The notes under the pieces were generated by a model, which did no database searches, was not told the origin of the DNA, and saw nothing but the letters and a program-made list of their open reading frames with translations. The translations under genes and the position numbers were made by a program. This document shows, in pieces, positions 1 through 6,083 of a stretch of DNA of 6,192 nt. Source of the stretch: an uncultured Clostridia bacterium (GTDB taxonomy: Bacteria; Bacillota; Clostridia; Saccharofermentanales; Saccharofermentanaceae). Location of the stretch: contig CALEFT010000012.1 of assembly GCA_937876985.1 (NCBI GenBank), positions 1 through 6,192 on the forward strand, read 5' to 3'. Position 1 is the stretch's first letter; every line of letters starts with the position of its first letter.

Positions 1-75
1 TTAGCCCATATATTTTCTACCGTTTCTTCTACCAGATGAGTTATCAACAAAACTTACGGCATTATGTATGCCAAA

Positions 76-1965
76 TTATGTGTGCCTTGCCATATATCCT
101 TCCATTTCTTCCATGGTGATAGGTTCATTGATGTAGATGCCCTGGAACATGTCGCAGCCCATTGCATATAGTAATTCGTATTCTTCTTCATTTGATATAC
201 TTGTCGCTGCAACCTTGATATCGATTTCGTGCATCAGCTTTATGATGTTGGAAGTAAGGATTCTCATAGACTTGTCGTTCGGAAGCACCGACGATATATT
301 TCTGCCAATCTTCACTGCGGAAATTGGGAGTAGCGGAATATTGTTAAGAGACGAATAGCCTCGACCAAAATTATCTAGGTCAATTGTTACTCCAATAACG
401 GAGAGCGCAGATAGAGTCGTCTTCGCCTGCTCGAAAGAAGTAAGAAGACTTTCCTCCGGCGTATCGAGGACAATGTTCTCTGGCTTTAGATTGTATTTTG
501 TAATGAGTGTCGCAAATTCTGCTGGAAGGTCAACTGAACCAAGCTCAACTGCGGATAGGTTCAAAATCATCTTGATTGAATCGTCGATTTTGTTTACTTC
601 CTTCAAGATAGCGAGGGCTTGCTCACGACCAAATTTACCAAGTTCTGTAATGGCTCCTGTCTTATCGGCAAGCTCCATGAAGTCGCCTGCGTTCAGGACA
701 CCATACTTTGAGCTGTTCCATCTAAGGAAGGACTCGAATGCAGCAATCTTTTTGTCACGTCTGAATTGCGGTTGAAATACCATGTAAAATTCGCCCATCT
801 TGAGCGCGGATTCAATCTCGTCCTTGAAGGTGGTGAGGTCGAAACTTTTCGAGACAGGCGTGATGCGGCCTCGGAAGTGATGCGCGATTTCTGGGTAGTC
901 GATGATGTTGCAGTTCGGAATCATCATTTCCTCGCAGGCAGGCTCGAAAGAAGCGCGGTTCATCGCCATCTCGGCACAGCGCAAAAGCTCGCCAGAGAAA
1001 CGCGTATCGCGTGGGTAGAGTGACATTCCGATAGCAACCTTGGTGTCAATTGCCTCGCCGACACCCTCGAAAGGCACGCGCATCGCGGCGCTAAGCTTCC
1101 TGCAGTATTCGCCGAGCTCGTAGTCGTCGATTTCGCGGCTGATTACGATTGCGAATTCAGAAGACATGATTCTGCCAACCATGTCAGCTGGGTCTGTTGC
1201 CTCTCTGATACGGTGTGCCATGCTCTGCACGTAGATGTCTACGACAAAATGTCCGAACTCGCGTGTGAGGGCGCTGAAATTGTCGATGCATAAATAAATA
1301 ACGCGTATATTGTTGTCGTCGCTTGTAGATAATTCACCCTTTTTTGTGCGCTCGATTCGCTCTGCGATAAGGCTGTCGATTCGCTTTAGGAGGAGTGCGC
1401 GGTTTGGGAGCGACGTAAGTGCGTCGATGTTCTTGTATTTAGTTGCGGCGAGCGCGAGTGTATCGTCGCTTGGATTGTCTGCGTTGTGCTTCACGATAAG
1501 ATTCGTTCTGTTAAGAGTGCTCGTGATTACCTTATTTTCCTCGGTAAGCTGGAAGTTGTACTCTTTAACGTTCTTGTACATACTGCGGAGCTTATAAACG
1601 TGCATGTTTACGTTCGTCGAATAGTAAATGAAGAACGAGCAAACCAGAATCGAAGCCACCGCGAAAGCCACGATAAACACGCCGTCCTCATTCTTGTAGG
1701 AAATCGCCTCGAACAAGAAAATCGCAATCGCAATAAGGTTTAACACCATCGAAAAGGCGTAGCCCATTCTATCTAGCAGCATTGTCGCGCCGAGGCTTAG
1801 GAACATCTGAACAACGCAGCAAATGATGATCACGGCATTCGCTGAACTCAATAATTGCGAGGCGATGCATCCAAAAAACAAAAGCGCAACGACAACGAGT
1901 ACCAAAATCAATACGCGGTTATCCCTCATAATAAATTCATTGCTACGTAACTTCTTAAAATCCAT
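76..1965 (-). CDS. Membrane-anchored protein with degenerate GGDEF and EAL domains
   Basis: The 629-residue protein has about four hydrophobic segments (near residues 18-39, 44-64, 69-89 and 94-115), then a helical, possibly coiled-coil linker (120-160), a GGDEF-like domain (about 175-345) and an EAL-like domain (about 375-625). The GGDEF domain starts with a typical D-x-L-T-x-L-P-N-R segment (181-189), but the GGDEF signature itself reads MSSEF (267-271) and the first metal-site Asp is lost (only D228 of the pair remains). In the EAL domain the signature is ESF (411-413). Glu411, Asn469, Asp531 and Lys552 remain, but the second Asp of DDFG is Asn532, the Asp of the KID motif is Gly554 and the Glu of the AEGVE-type motif is Thr588. 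The QG near the end (608-609) is kept. Family knowledge says such losses abolish diguanylate cyclase and phosphodiesterase activity. I infer a membrane-bound receptor or scaffold, comparable in layout to CsrD-like proteins. The start is supported by a purine-rich SD 8 bases upstream. Confidence 0.93.
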   Translation of the reverse strand: MDFKKLRSNEFIMRDNRVLILVLVVVALLFFGCIASQLLSSANAVIIICCVVQMFLSLGATMLLDRMGYAFSMVLNLIAIAIFLFEAISYKNEDGVFIVAFAVASILVCSFFIYYSTNVNMHVYKLRSMYKNVKEYNFQLTEENKVITSTLNRTNLIVKHNADNPSDDTLALAATKYKNIDALTSLPNRALLLKRIDSLIAERIERTKKGELSTSDDNNIRVIYLCIDNFSALTREFGHFVVDIYVQSMAHRIREATDPADMVGRIMSSEFAIVISREIDDYELGEYCRKLSAAMRVPFEGVGEAIDTKVAIGMSLYPRDTRFSGELLRCAEMAMNRASFEPACEEMMIPNCNIIDYPEIAHHFRGRITPVSKSFDLTTFKDEIESALKMGEFYMVFQPQFRRDKKIAAFESFLRWNSSKYGVLNAGDFMELADKTGAITELGKFGREQALAILKEVNKIDDSIKMILNLSAVELGSVDLPAEFATLITKYNLKPENIVLDTPEESLLTSFEQAKTTLSALSVIGVTIDLDNFGRGYSSLNNIPLLPISAVKIGRNISSVLPNDKSMRILTSNIIKLMHEIDIKVAATSISNEEEYELLYAMGCDMFQGIYINEPITMEEMEGYMARHT

Positions 1966-1973
1966 CTGCCGCG

Positions 1974-1983
1974 CTTCCCTTCC
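1974..1983 (-). promoter_or_regulatory. Ribosome binding site of the GGDEF-EAL gene
   Basis: On the minus strand this reads GGAAGGGAAG, ending 8 bases before the ATG at 1965-1963. It is a reasonable Shine-Dalgarno match and supports this start, which also places the first membrane segment at the expected position near the N-terminus. Confidence 0.6.
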
Positions 1984-2034
1984 GACAAATCATGCCAAAT
2001 CATTTAGTAATATTTATCCGCTATGCTTATAGTG

Positions 2035-2054
2035 TGCAGATAATTGCAGATAAT
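2035..2054. repeat. Perfect 10-bp tandem direct repeat upstream of the GGDEF-EAL gene
   Basis: TGCAGATAAT occurs twice back to back (2035-2044 and 2045-2054). The block lies just downstream of the predicted minus-strand -10 element (2066-2061) and covers the predicted transcription start near 2054 and the first bases of the leader. Its position suits a protein-binding operator, but no known regulator motif is recognised, and simple replication slippage is an alternative. Confidence 0.75.
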
Positions 2055-2060
2055 AACATA

Positions 2061-2069
2061 ATTATAGCA
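2061..2069 (-). promoter_or_regulatory. Extended -10 promoter for the GGDEF-EAL gene
   Basis: The minus strand reads TGCTATAAT, a perfect extended -10 element (TGn-TATAAT). There is no good -35 hexamer at 16-19 bp, which is tolerated for extended -10 promoters recognised by the housekeeping sigma factor. The predicted start is near 2054, giving a leader of about 90 nt. A weaker TATAAG at 2031-2026 is an alternative. Confidence 0.55.
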
Positions 2070-2140
2070 CCGTTGTTCATTTTGATGGGGGCGTGATGGC
2101 ATACTTATTTTAATGTTTACATTTTTCCCAAACACAACAA

Positions 2141-2169
2141 ATGACAAAATTCAAGTTCAAGTGTATAAT
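2141..2169 (+). promoter_or_regulatory. Strong promoter of the SRP RNA gene
   Basis: ATGACA (2141-2146, one mismatch to the -35 consensus) is followed after 17 bp by a perfect TATAAT (2164-2169). Transcription would start at about 2176-2177, exactly where the 5' arm of the SRP RNA closing stem begins. This looks like a housekeeping-sigma promoter of the strength expected for a stable RNA, and read-through may also supply dnaX. Confidence 0.85.
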
Positions 2170-2176
2170 GAAGTTC

Positions 2177-2329
2177 GATTCATCCCACTAGATCTGCAGT
2201 CGGATCGGGTCTCGTGCAATGTTGGCCCGTGAACCCTGTCAGGTCCGGAAGGAAGCAGCAGTAAGCGGTGTTTTGCATGTGCCGCGAGGGTGCCTGCCGA
2301 CTGTAGTTTTGGTGGGATGAGTCTTTTTT
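2177..2329 (+). ncRNA. ffs: Signal recognition particle RNA, small bacterial type (4.5S-like)
   Basis: The SRP RNA binds Ffh and targets nascent membrane and secreted proteins to FtsY and the Sec translocon. The diagnostic helix 8 core is present: the GTCAGG and AAGCAGC strands of the conserved loops flank a CC-GGAA-GG tetraloop hairpin (2245-2252). The RNA folds back along its whole length: 2194-2203 pairs with 2297-2306 and 2177-2188 pairs with 2312-2323, with one G-U pair in each stem. At about 150 nt it is longer than E. coli 4.5S RNA (about 114 nt) but much shorter than the Alu-containing Bacillus scRNA (about 270 nt), and I see no Alu domain. The ends are set by pairing and the promoter; the mature RNA may be trimmed. 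The family identity is certain and the exact ends are not. Confidence 0.94.
2312..2329 (+). terminator. Terminator made by the SRP RNA closing stem
   Basis: The 3' arm (2312-2323) pairs over 12 bp with 2177-2188 at the 5' end of the RNA and is followed directly by six T residues (2324-2329). The stem closes over the entire SRP RNA instead of a short loop, so the efficiency is uncertain and some read-through into dnaX is plausible. Confidence 0.55.
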
Positions 2330-2353
2330 ATTTGTAAGTAAAGCTTTTCAAGG

Positions 2354-2372
2354 GAGCTTAGTAGATAAGCTC
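2354..2372 (+). promoter_or_regulatory. Hairpin in the dnaX leader
   Basis: GAGCTTA (2354-2360) and TAAGCTC (2366-2372) form a perfect 7-bp stem with a 5-nt loop, ending 12 bases before the dnaX Shine-Dalgarno. AAGCT at 2341-2345 can compete by pairing with AGCTT at 2355-2359. No T-tract follows, so it is not a terminator. A role as an RNA end or a modulator of dnaX translation is inference only. Confidence 0.4.
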
Positions 2373-2384
2373 GATTGTTTGAAT

Positions 2385-2393
2385 AAGGGAGGT
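2385..2393 (+). promoter_or_regulatory. dnaX ribosome binding site that decides the start
   Basis: AAGGGAGGT is a near-perfect Shine-Dalgarno, with its GGAGG core 4 bases before the ATG at 2397. The in-frame TTG at 2379 would place this element inside the coding region and has no SD of its own. The ATG also gives the family-typical N-terminus leading into the Y-R-x-F-R-P motif. Confidence 0.85.
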
Positions 2394-2396
2394 ATC

Positions 2397-4730
2397 ATGG
2401 AGCACGTTGCACTTTATAGACAATTCCGTCCTATTACTTTTGACGAAGTCGTTGAGCAGTCTGGTACTGTAACCTCCTTGACGCAGGCGATTAAGACGGG
2501 CAAGACTGCACATGCGTATCTGTTTGCAGGCCAGCGAGGCACGGGTAAGACTTCGATTGCCAAGATTTTCGCGAGGGCCGTGAACTGCGAGCACCAAGTA
2601 GATGGCAATCCTTGTAACGAGTGCGAGACCTGTAAGGCGATTTTGAATGGTACGCTCATCGATGTAATCGAGATGGACGCCGCTTCGAATAACGGTGTCG
2701 ACAATATCCGCCGTATCTGCGACGAGGTCGTTTTCACACCGGTAAAGTCCAAATACAAGGTCTACATCATCGACGAGGTTCACATGCTCTCGCCGGGTGG
2801 CTTCAACGCGCTTTTGAAGACGCTTGAGGAGCCTCCGAAGCACGCGATTTTTATCCTCGCGACGACTGAGCTGCACCGCATTCCTGCAACCATCGTAAGC
2901 CGCTGCCAGAAGTTCAACTTCAAGCGCATTTCCAACGACTCAATCGCATCCCACTTGCGTCACATTTGCGAAAAGGAGAACTTCCAAGCAACCGACGACG
3001 CTTTGATGCTTATCGCCTCCTTCTCTGACGGAGCGATGCGTGACGCGATTAGCCTACTTGACCAGGTTGCTGGTTCAGCAAACGGCAAGCTAATTGATCG
3101 CGACACAGTTTTGTCTATCACCGGCGTAGTAGACGACAGCTTCTTACTTAAAATGTCGAAGGCCCTCATCGAGGGTGATTACGAGACAATTATCATATCC
3201 TGCGACGAGCTCGCGAATTCAGGTCGCGACATTTCGCGCTTCGCAGTTGACCTCGCGGCGTTCTTCCGCGACCTGCTCGTAGTTCGCATGATGCCAGATC
3301 CAAGAGGCCTTGTGAAGGTGCAGTCCTCTACACTTCGTAAGATGTACGAGCTCGTACAAAATGTCGCAGCGGAGACACTCGTTGCCTTTATCTCGAAGCT
3401 GTCTACACTGATTTCCGACCTTCACAAGTCATCTTCAGTTAGAACGCTTTTTGAGATTACTCTAATAAATCTATGTGGACGCAAGGTCAAGGTTGATCCT
3501 GTTCCACTCGTAATACCTGATTTTGTTGAACGTCAGGCAAAGGTCGCTTCGCAGATTTCAAGCGAAACTTCTGCTAGTTCAGTCGAAACAATTGCATTTG
3601 ACGCGACACCAGCTCCAGTTACACCTGCGGCACCGGCTACGCAAGCGGAAGAAGCGGAAGCAGAGGAAGAGGAACAGCCTATCGTTGTAAGCGAGCCAGA
3701 GCCTGCTGTTATGACAGCAACAGAAACTGAAGCGTTTGCATCCGTTAGCGAGCCACCTGCATATGAAGATGATGTAAACTTAAATCAATCGCAGGCGGAT
3801 AACTCATATAACCATATTATTCAACCGGAAGCAGAACAAGAGCAAAAGATAGAACAAGAAGCAGAAACTGAAACAGAAACTGAAAATGAATCGGAATACG
3901 ACCCTGATGCTCCAATGGAAAATCAGATTGATATGTTCTCTAGCCTTGGGCTTTTCGGAGGGGATGCTTCCCCAGCTAATGCTACGCAAAACGAAGCTTT
4001 GCCTAGACAAGACGCTTCCCAAGCAGCCGAGCCTTACGTAGAAGAGCCTCGCGCAGAGATTCCTATAACGACTGCGATGGATGTAGAGCCTTCTAGCGAT
4101 GCTGGAAGTTCTAGTGGCGCGTCTTTCTTCGACTCACTGTCGACCTCGTTCCTTGACGATATCCAGGCGGCAAGCGCAAGCAAAAAGTCTTCCGCGGAGA
4201 TCACAGAGGCCGCGGAGAACAATGGGGCTTCAGAGGCGCACCAAAAGCCAGCTCCAACGACATACCTAGCGCAAGCGATGGAGAACAACGACTTCCTCGT
4301 TGCGGGTTCTGCGAACGCACAGGTCCGCGCACCAGAAATTGGAATCGAAGCGGATAGTGCCATCATGTGGCGTTCTATTTACGAGAATACTTGTAAGGAC
4401 GACACAGTATTTATGTTGACACTTGGCAAGACAAAACTTAAGATTATTGATGCGAATGCGTACATCACTTTCGACAACTCGTACACACGCGAGCATCTGC
4501 TGAACCTGACGAAGGACCCGCTCTACTCCGAGGTCAAGCAGAACATCCTGAACGCCTTTAGCGAAGTAAAGAGCGTGTATGTAGCTACCGAGGCTCAAGT
4601 AGAGAAGGTAATCGAGCGTAGCAATCAGTATGCCAGCACAAATAGCGCTGACACTAGTGGGGCGGATGCTTTTCTAGCGAGGGCGAAAGAGATGGGAATT
4701 GACACAAAGATACATTTTGGCGACGACTAA
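2397..4730 (+). CDS. dnaX: DNA polymerase III clamp-loader subunit tau/gamma
   Basis: This is the ATPase subunit of the clamp loader, which opens the beta clamp and places it on primed DNA; tau also joins polymerase and helicase. Of its 777 residues, the first roughly 360 are the conserved AAA+ core: YRQFRP (7-12), Walker A GQRGTGKT (45-52), zinc module Cys64/73/76/79, Walker B with DEVH (126-129), sensor 1 ATT (155-157) and the SRC arginine finger (168-170). Residues about 370-652 are an acidic, Ala/Glu/Ser-rich disordered linker, and 653-777 form a compact C-terminal domain. B. subtilis DnaX is about 563 residues and E. coli tau 643, so the extra length lies in the linker. No clear programmed frameshift signal for a gamma form was found. 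ybaB and recR follow in the conserved order. A short hairpin leader precedes the gene, with no obvious promoter of its own. Confidence 0.97.
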   Translation: MEHVALYRQFRPITFDEVVEQSGTVTSLTQAIKTGKTAHAYLFAGQRGTGKTSIAKIFARAVNCEHQVDGNPCNECETCKAILNGTLIDVIEMDAASNNGVDNIRRICDEVVFTPVKSKYKVYIIDEVHMLSPGGFNALLKTLEEPPKHAIFILATTELHRIPATIVSRCQKFNFKRISNDSIASHLRHICEKENFQATDDALMLIASFSDGAMRDAISLLDQVAGSANGKLIDRDTVLSITGVVDDSFLLKMSKALIEGDYETIIISCDELANSGRDISRFAVDLAAFFRDLLVVRMMPDPRGLVKVQSSTLRKMYELVQNVAAETLVAFISKLSTLISDLHKSSSVRTLFEITLINLCGRKVKVDPVPLVIPDFVERQAKVASQISSETSASSVETIAFDATPAPVTPAAPATQAEEAEAEEEEQPIVVSEPEPAVMTATETEAFASVSEPPAYEDDVNLNQSQADNSYNHIIQPEAEQEQKIEQEAETETETENESEYDPDAPMENQIDMFSSLGLFGGDASPANATQNEALPRQDASQAAEPYVEEPRAEIPITTAMDVEPSSDAGSSSGASFFDSLSTSFLDDIQAASASKKSSAEITEAAENNGASEAHQKPAPTTYLAQAMENNDFLVAGSANAQVRAPEIGIEADSAIMWRSIYENTCKDDTVFMLTLGKTKLKIIDANAYITFDNSYTREHLLNLTKDPLYSEVKQNILNAFSEVKSVYVATEAQVEKVIERSNQYASTNSADTSGADAFLARAKEMGIDTKIHFGDD
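3862..3885 (+). repeat. 12-bp tandem repeat inside the dnaX linker
   Basis: CAGAAACTGAAA occurs twice in perfect tandem (3862-3873 and 3874-3885). It encodes part of the Glu-Thr run in the disordered linker of DnaX. The unit is a multiple of three, so gain or loss keeps the frame and could change linker length between strains. Confidence 0.8.
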
Positions 4731-4744
4731 GCGCCGAGTATAAT
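4717..4744 (+). promoter_or_regulatory. Possible internal promoter for ybaB-recR-rqcP
   Basis: A perfect TATAAT (4739-4744) lies in the gap after the dnaX stop, with TTGGCG (4717-4722, four of six matches to the -35) 16 bp upstream. A perfect TTGACA at 4699-4704 is too far away (34 bp) to pair with it. The start would be near 4751, about 40 nt before ybaB. Confidence 0.5.
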
Positions 4745-4792
4745 GCGTAACACTTTTACGAGAAAATATTTGAAAGAAGAGGTGAAAAAATT

Positions 4793-5134
4793 ATGGCAAA
4801 AGGTGGATTTAGAGGCATGCCAGGCGGCATGGGAAATATGGGCAATCTAATGGCTCAGGCACAGAAGATGCAGCGTGAGATGGAGCTTGCACAAGGCGAG
4901 ATTGCTGCAATGAGAATCGAGGGTACGGCTGGTGGTGACAAGGTAAAGCTCACACTTGGCGGCGACCACAAGATTTATGGCCTAGTAATTGATCCTGAGG
5001 TTGTTGACCCAGACGATTCCGAGATGCTTTCCGATTTGATTATCGCTGCATACAACAATGCAAACGAGCAGCTCGAAGAGGCTTCTAGTGCACGTCTTAG
5101 CAAGGCAACAGGTGGAATGAAGCTCCCATTCTAA
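4793..5134 (+). CDS. ybaB: YbaB/EbfC family nucleoid-associated DNA-binding protein
   Basis: This 113-residue protein matches the family's usual size. It has a flexible Gly/Met-rich start (residues 1-20), a helix with MAQAQKMQREM that begins the dimerisation region, the central beta-strand segment with VKLTLGGDHKI and VIDPEVVDPDD, and a C-terminal helix ending with TGGMKLPF, all typical of YbaB/EbfC. Family members form tweezer-like homodimers that bind DNA and coat the nucleoid. The position between dnaX and recR is the classic arrangement and suggests a shared but still poorly defined role in replication or repair. The start is fixed by AGAGGTG (4778-4784), 8 bases before the ATG. There are 62 bases between dnaX and this gene, with a possible promoter in that gap. 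Confidence 0.96.
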   Translation: MAKGGFRGMPGGMGNMGNLMAQAQKMQREMELAQGEIAAMRIEGTAGGDKVKLTLGGDHKIYGLVIDPEVVDPDDSEMLSDLIIAAYNNANEQLEEASSARLSKATGGMKLPF

Positions 5135-5162
5135 TGGTGGCTTCTATCTTGATTGAATTCAT

Positions 5163-5768
5163 ATGGCTAGATATTCACCATCTGTACAAAACTTAATCGC
5201 ACAGCTAGGCGGACTTCCAGGAATCGGCGGCAAGAGTGCACAGCGACTTGCTTTTCATATCTTGTCAATGAAGGACGACGAAGCAAATGCACTAGCAAAT
5301 GCGATAGTGAACGCGCGAGCAACCACTCGCCGTTGTTCTTCGTGCCACAATTTCACAGATACGGACCCATGTCCTATTTGTAGTGACCCGACAAGAGACC
5401 ATACGACGATTTGCGTCGTGGAGACGCCTAGAGATGTTGCGGCTTTTGAGCGTACACAGGAATACCGCGGCCTATATCATGTGTTGCACGGAGTCTTTTC
5501 GCCAATGCAGGGAAAGAGCATGAATGACATTACGCTTGCTAAGCTTATTGAGCGACTACAAAACGACAAGAATATCAAGGAAGTCATTGTGGCAACTAAC
5601 CAGACGGCAGACGGAAACGCAACGGCAATGTATATCGCAAGGCTTCTATCCCCTGCTGGCATCAAGGTAACTAGACTTGCGTCAGGCTTGCCGATGGGCT
5701 CCGACATCGAATACACAGACGACTTAACACTACTTAGCGCGTTGAAAGGAAGAACCACAATCTCATGA
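5163..5768 (+). CDS. recR: Recombination mediator protein RecR
   Basis: RecR works with RecO and RecF to load RecA on gapped single-stranded DNA. The 201 residues match the family length. The N-terminal helix-hairpin-helix is clear (LPGIGGKSAQRLAFHIL, 18-34), followed by the zinc finger Cys58/61/70/73 and the Toprim domain, starting with ICVVETPRDV (83-92) and including YHVLHG (105-110) and GLPMGSDIEY near the end. Two Toprim segments depart from the usual sequence. The family's SPxDGIGP is SPMQGKSM (113-120), and NPxxEGEATA is NQTADGNATA (146-155), which loses Pro and both Glu residues. The frame is open and the fold signatures persist, so it is probably functional. I see no Shine-Dalgarno in the 28-base gap after ybaB, so translation may depend on coupling. 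It overlaps rqcP by 4 bases. Confidence 0.97.
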   Translation: MARYSPSVQNLIAQLGGLPGIGGKSAQRLAFHILSMKDDEANALANAIVNARATTRRCSSCHNFTDTDPCPICSDPTRDHTTICVVETPRDVAAFERTQEYRGLYHVLHGVFSPMQGKSMNDITLAKLIERLQNDKNIKEVIVATNQTADGNATAMYIARLLSPAGIKVTRLASGLPMGSDIEYTDDLTLLSALKGRTTIS

Positions 5769-6004
5769 GACTAGACAAATTTCTCAAGGTATCACGAATA
5801 ATTAAGCGCCGCACAGTTGCCAACGACGTCTGCTCTCTTGGTCGAGTCAGCGTAAATGGTCGCGAAGCAAAGCCTTCAGTTCGCCTCAAGGTGGGCGACG
5901 AGGTGTGCATCGTTTTTGGTAACGGCGAAGTAAAATTCCGCGTACTAAAGCTCGAAGAATCTGTTCGTAAAGAAAACGCCGCGGAGATGTATGAGCTTCT
6001 TTGA
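5765..6004 (+). CDS. rqcP: RqcP (YabO-type) S4-domain ribosome quality control factor
   Basis: This 79-residue protein is almost wholly an S4 RNA-binding domain, beginning MRLDKFLKVSRIIKRR, which closely follows B. subtilis RqcP/YabO as I remember it, including Arg2 and Arg16 of the RNA-contacting N-terminus. VSVNG and VGDEV (about 28-32 and 43-47) are typical S4 landmarks. RqcP binds stalled 50S subunits carrying peptidyl-tRNA and helps RqcH add the C-terminal alanine tail. HslR/Hsp15, a related heat-shock S4 protein, is the main alternative, but it is longer and basic at its C-terminus. The ATG overlaps the recR stop as ATGA, so translation is probably coupled; a weak AAAGGAAG sits 12 bases upstream. 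Bacillus places this gene next to mazG/yabP/divIC, whereas here it ends the recR unit. Confidence 0.88.
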   Translation: MRLDKFLKVSRIIKRRTVANDVCSLGRVSVNGREAKPSVRLKVGDEVCIVFGNGEVKFRVLKLEESVRKENAAEMYELL

Positions 6005-6022
6005 GTTGAGTAGGTTTTGATG

Positions 6023-6064
6023 TTGTTTCGTGGAACTTGTTTTGTGAAACTTGTTTTCGAATTG
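6023..6064. repeat. 14-bp imperfect tandem repeats after rqcP
   Basis: TTGTTTCGTGGAAC (6023-6036), TTGTTTTGTGAAAC (6037-6050) and a decaying third copy (6051-6064) follow each other directly. The GTTTC and GAAAC words recur in the arms of the terminator that follows, so the run may be a degenerated copy of terminator sequence or add structure to the 3' end of the transcript. Confidence 0.6.
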
Positions 6065-6083
6065 AATAATTGATTAGGTGCAT

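Noticed and set aside
1970..2140. Search for a small gene or tRNA in the divergent intergenic region
   Set aside because: No cloverleaf, no SD-supported frame; the region is explained by the two divergent promoters, the GGDEF-EAL leader and AT-rich spacer.
2379..2396. TTG start giving DnaX six extra residues
   Set aside because: The strong Shine-Dalgarno at 2385-2393 would lie inside the coding region, and the extra residues are simply its translation; ATG 2397 fits better.
2358..2876. 172-codon minus-strand frame opposite dnaX
   Set aside because: It lies wholly opposite the conserved AAA+ core of dnaX and its leader, and its Arg/Leu-rich product resembles no family I know; it is a shadow of dnaX.
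4181..4187. CAAAAAG in the dnaX frame as a possible programmed -1 frameshift site, as in E. coli dnaX
   Set aside because: The heptamer lacks the first A needed for good P-site re-pairing, the -1 frame stays open for over 150 bases instead of stopping quickly, and it lies in the late linker, so there is no support for a gamma product here.
4699..4704. Perfect TTGACA near the end of dnaX as a -35 box
   Set aside because: No -10 lies at 16-18 bp; the nearest TATAAT is 34 bp downstream.
6023..6064. Short repeats as a CRISPR-like array
   Set aside because: Units are 14 bp, directly adjacent with no spacers and quickly decaying; this is a simple tandem repeat.
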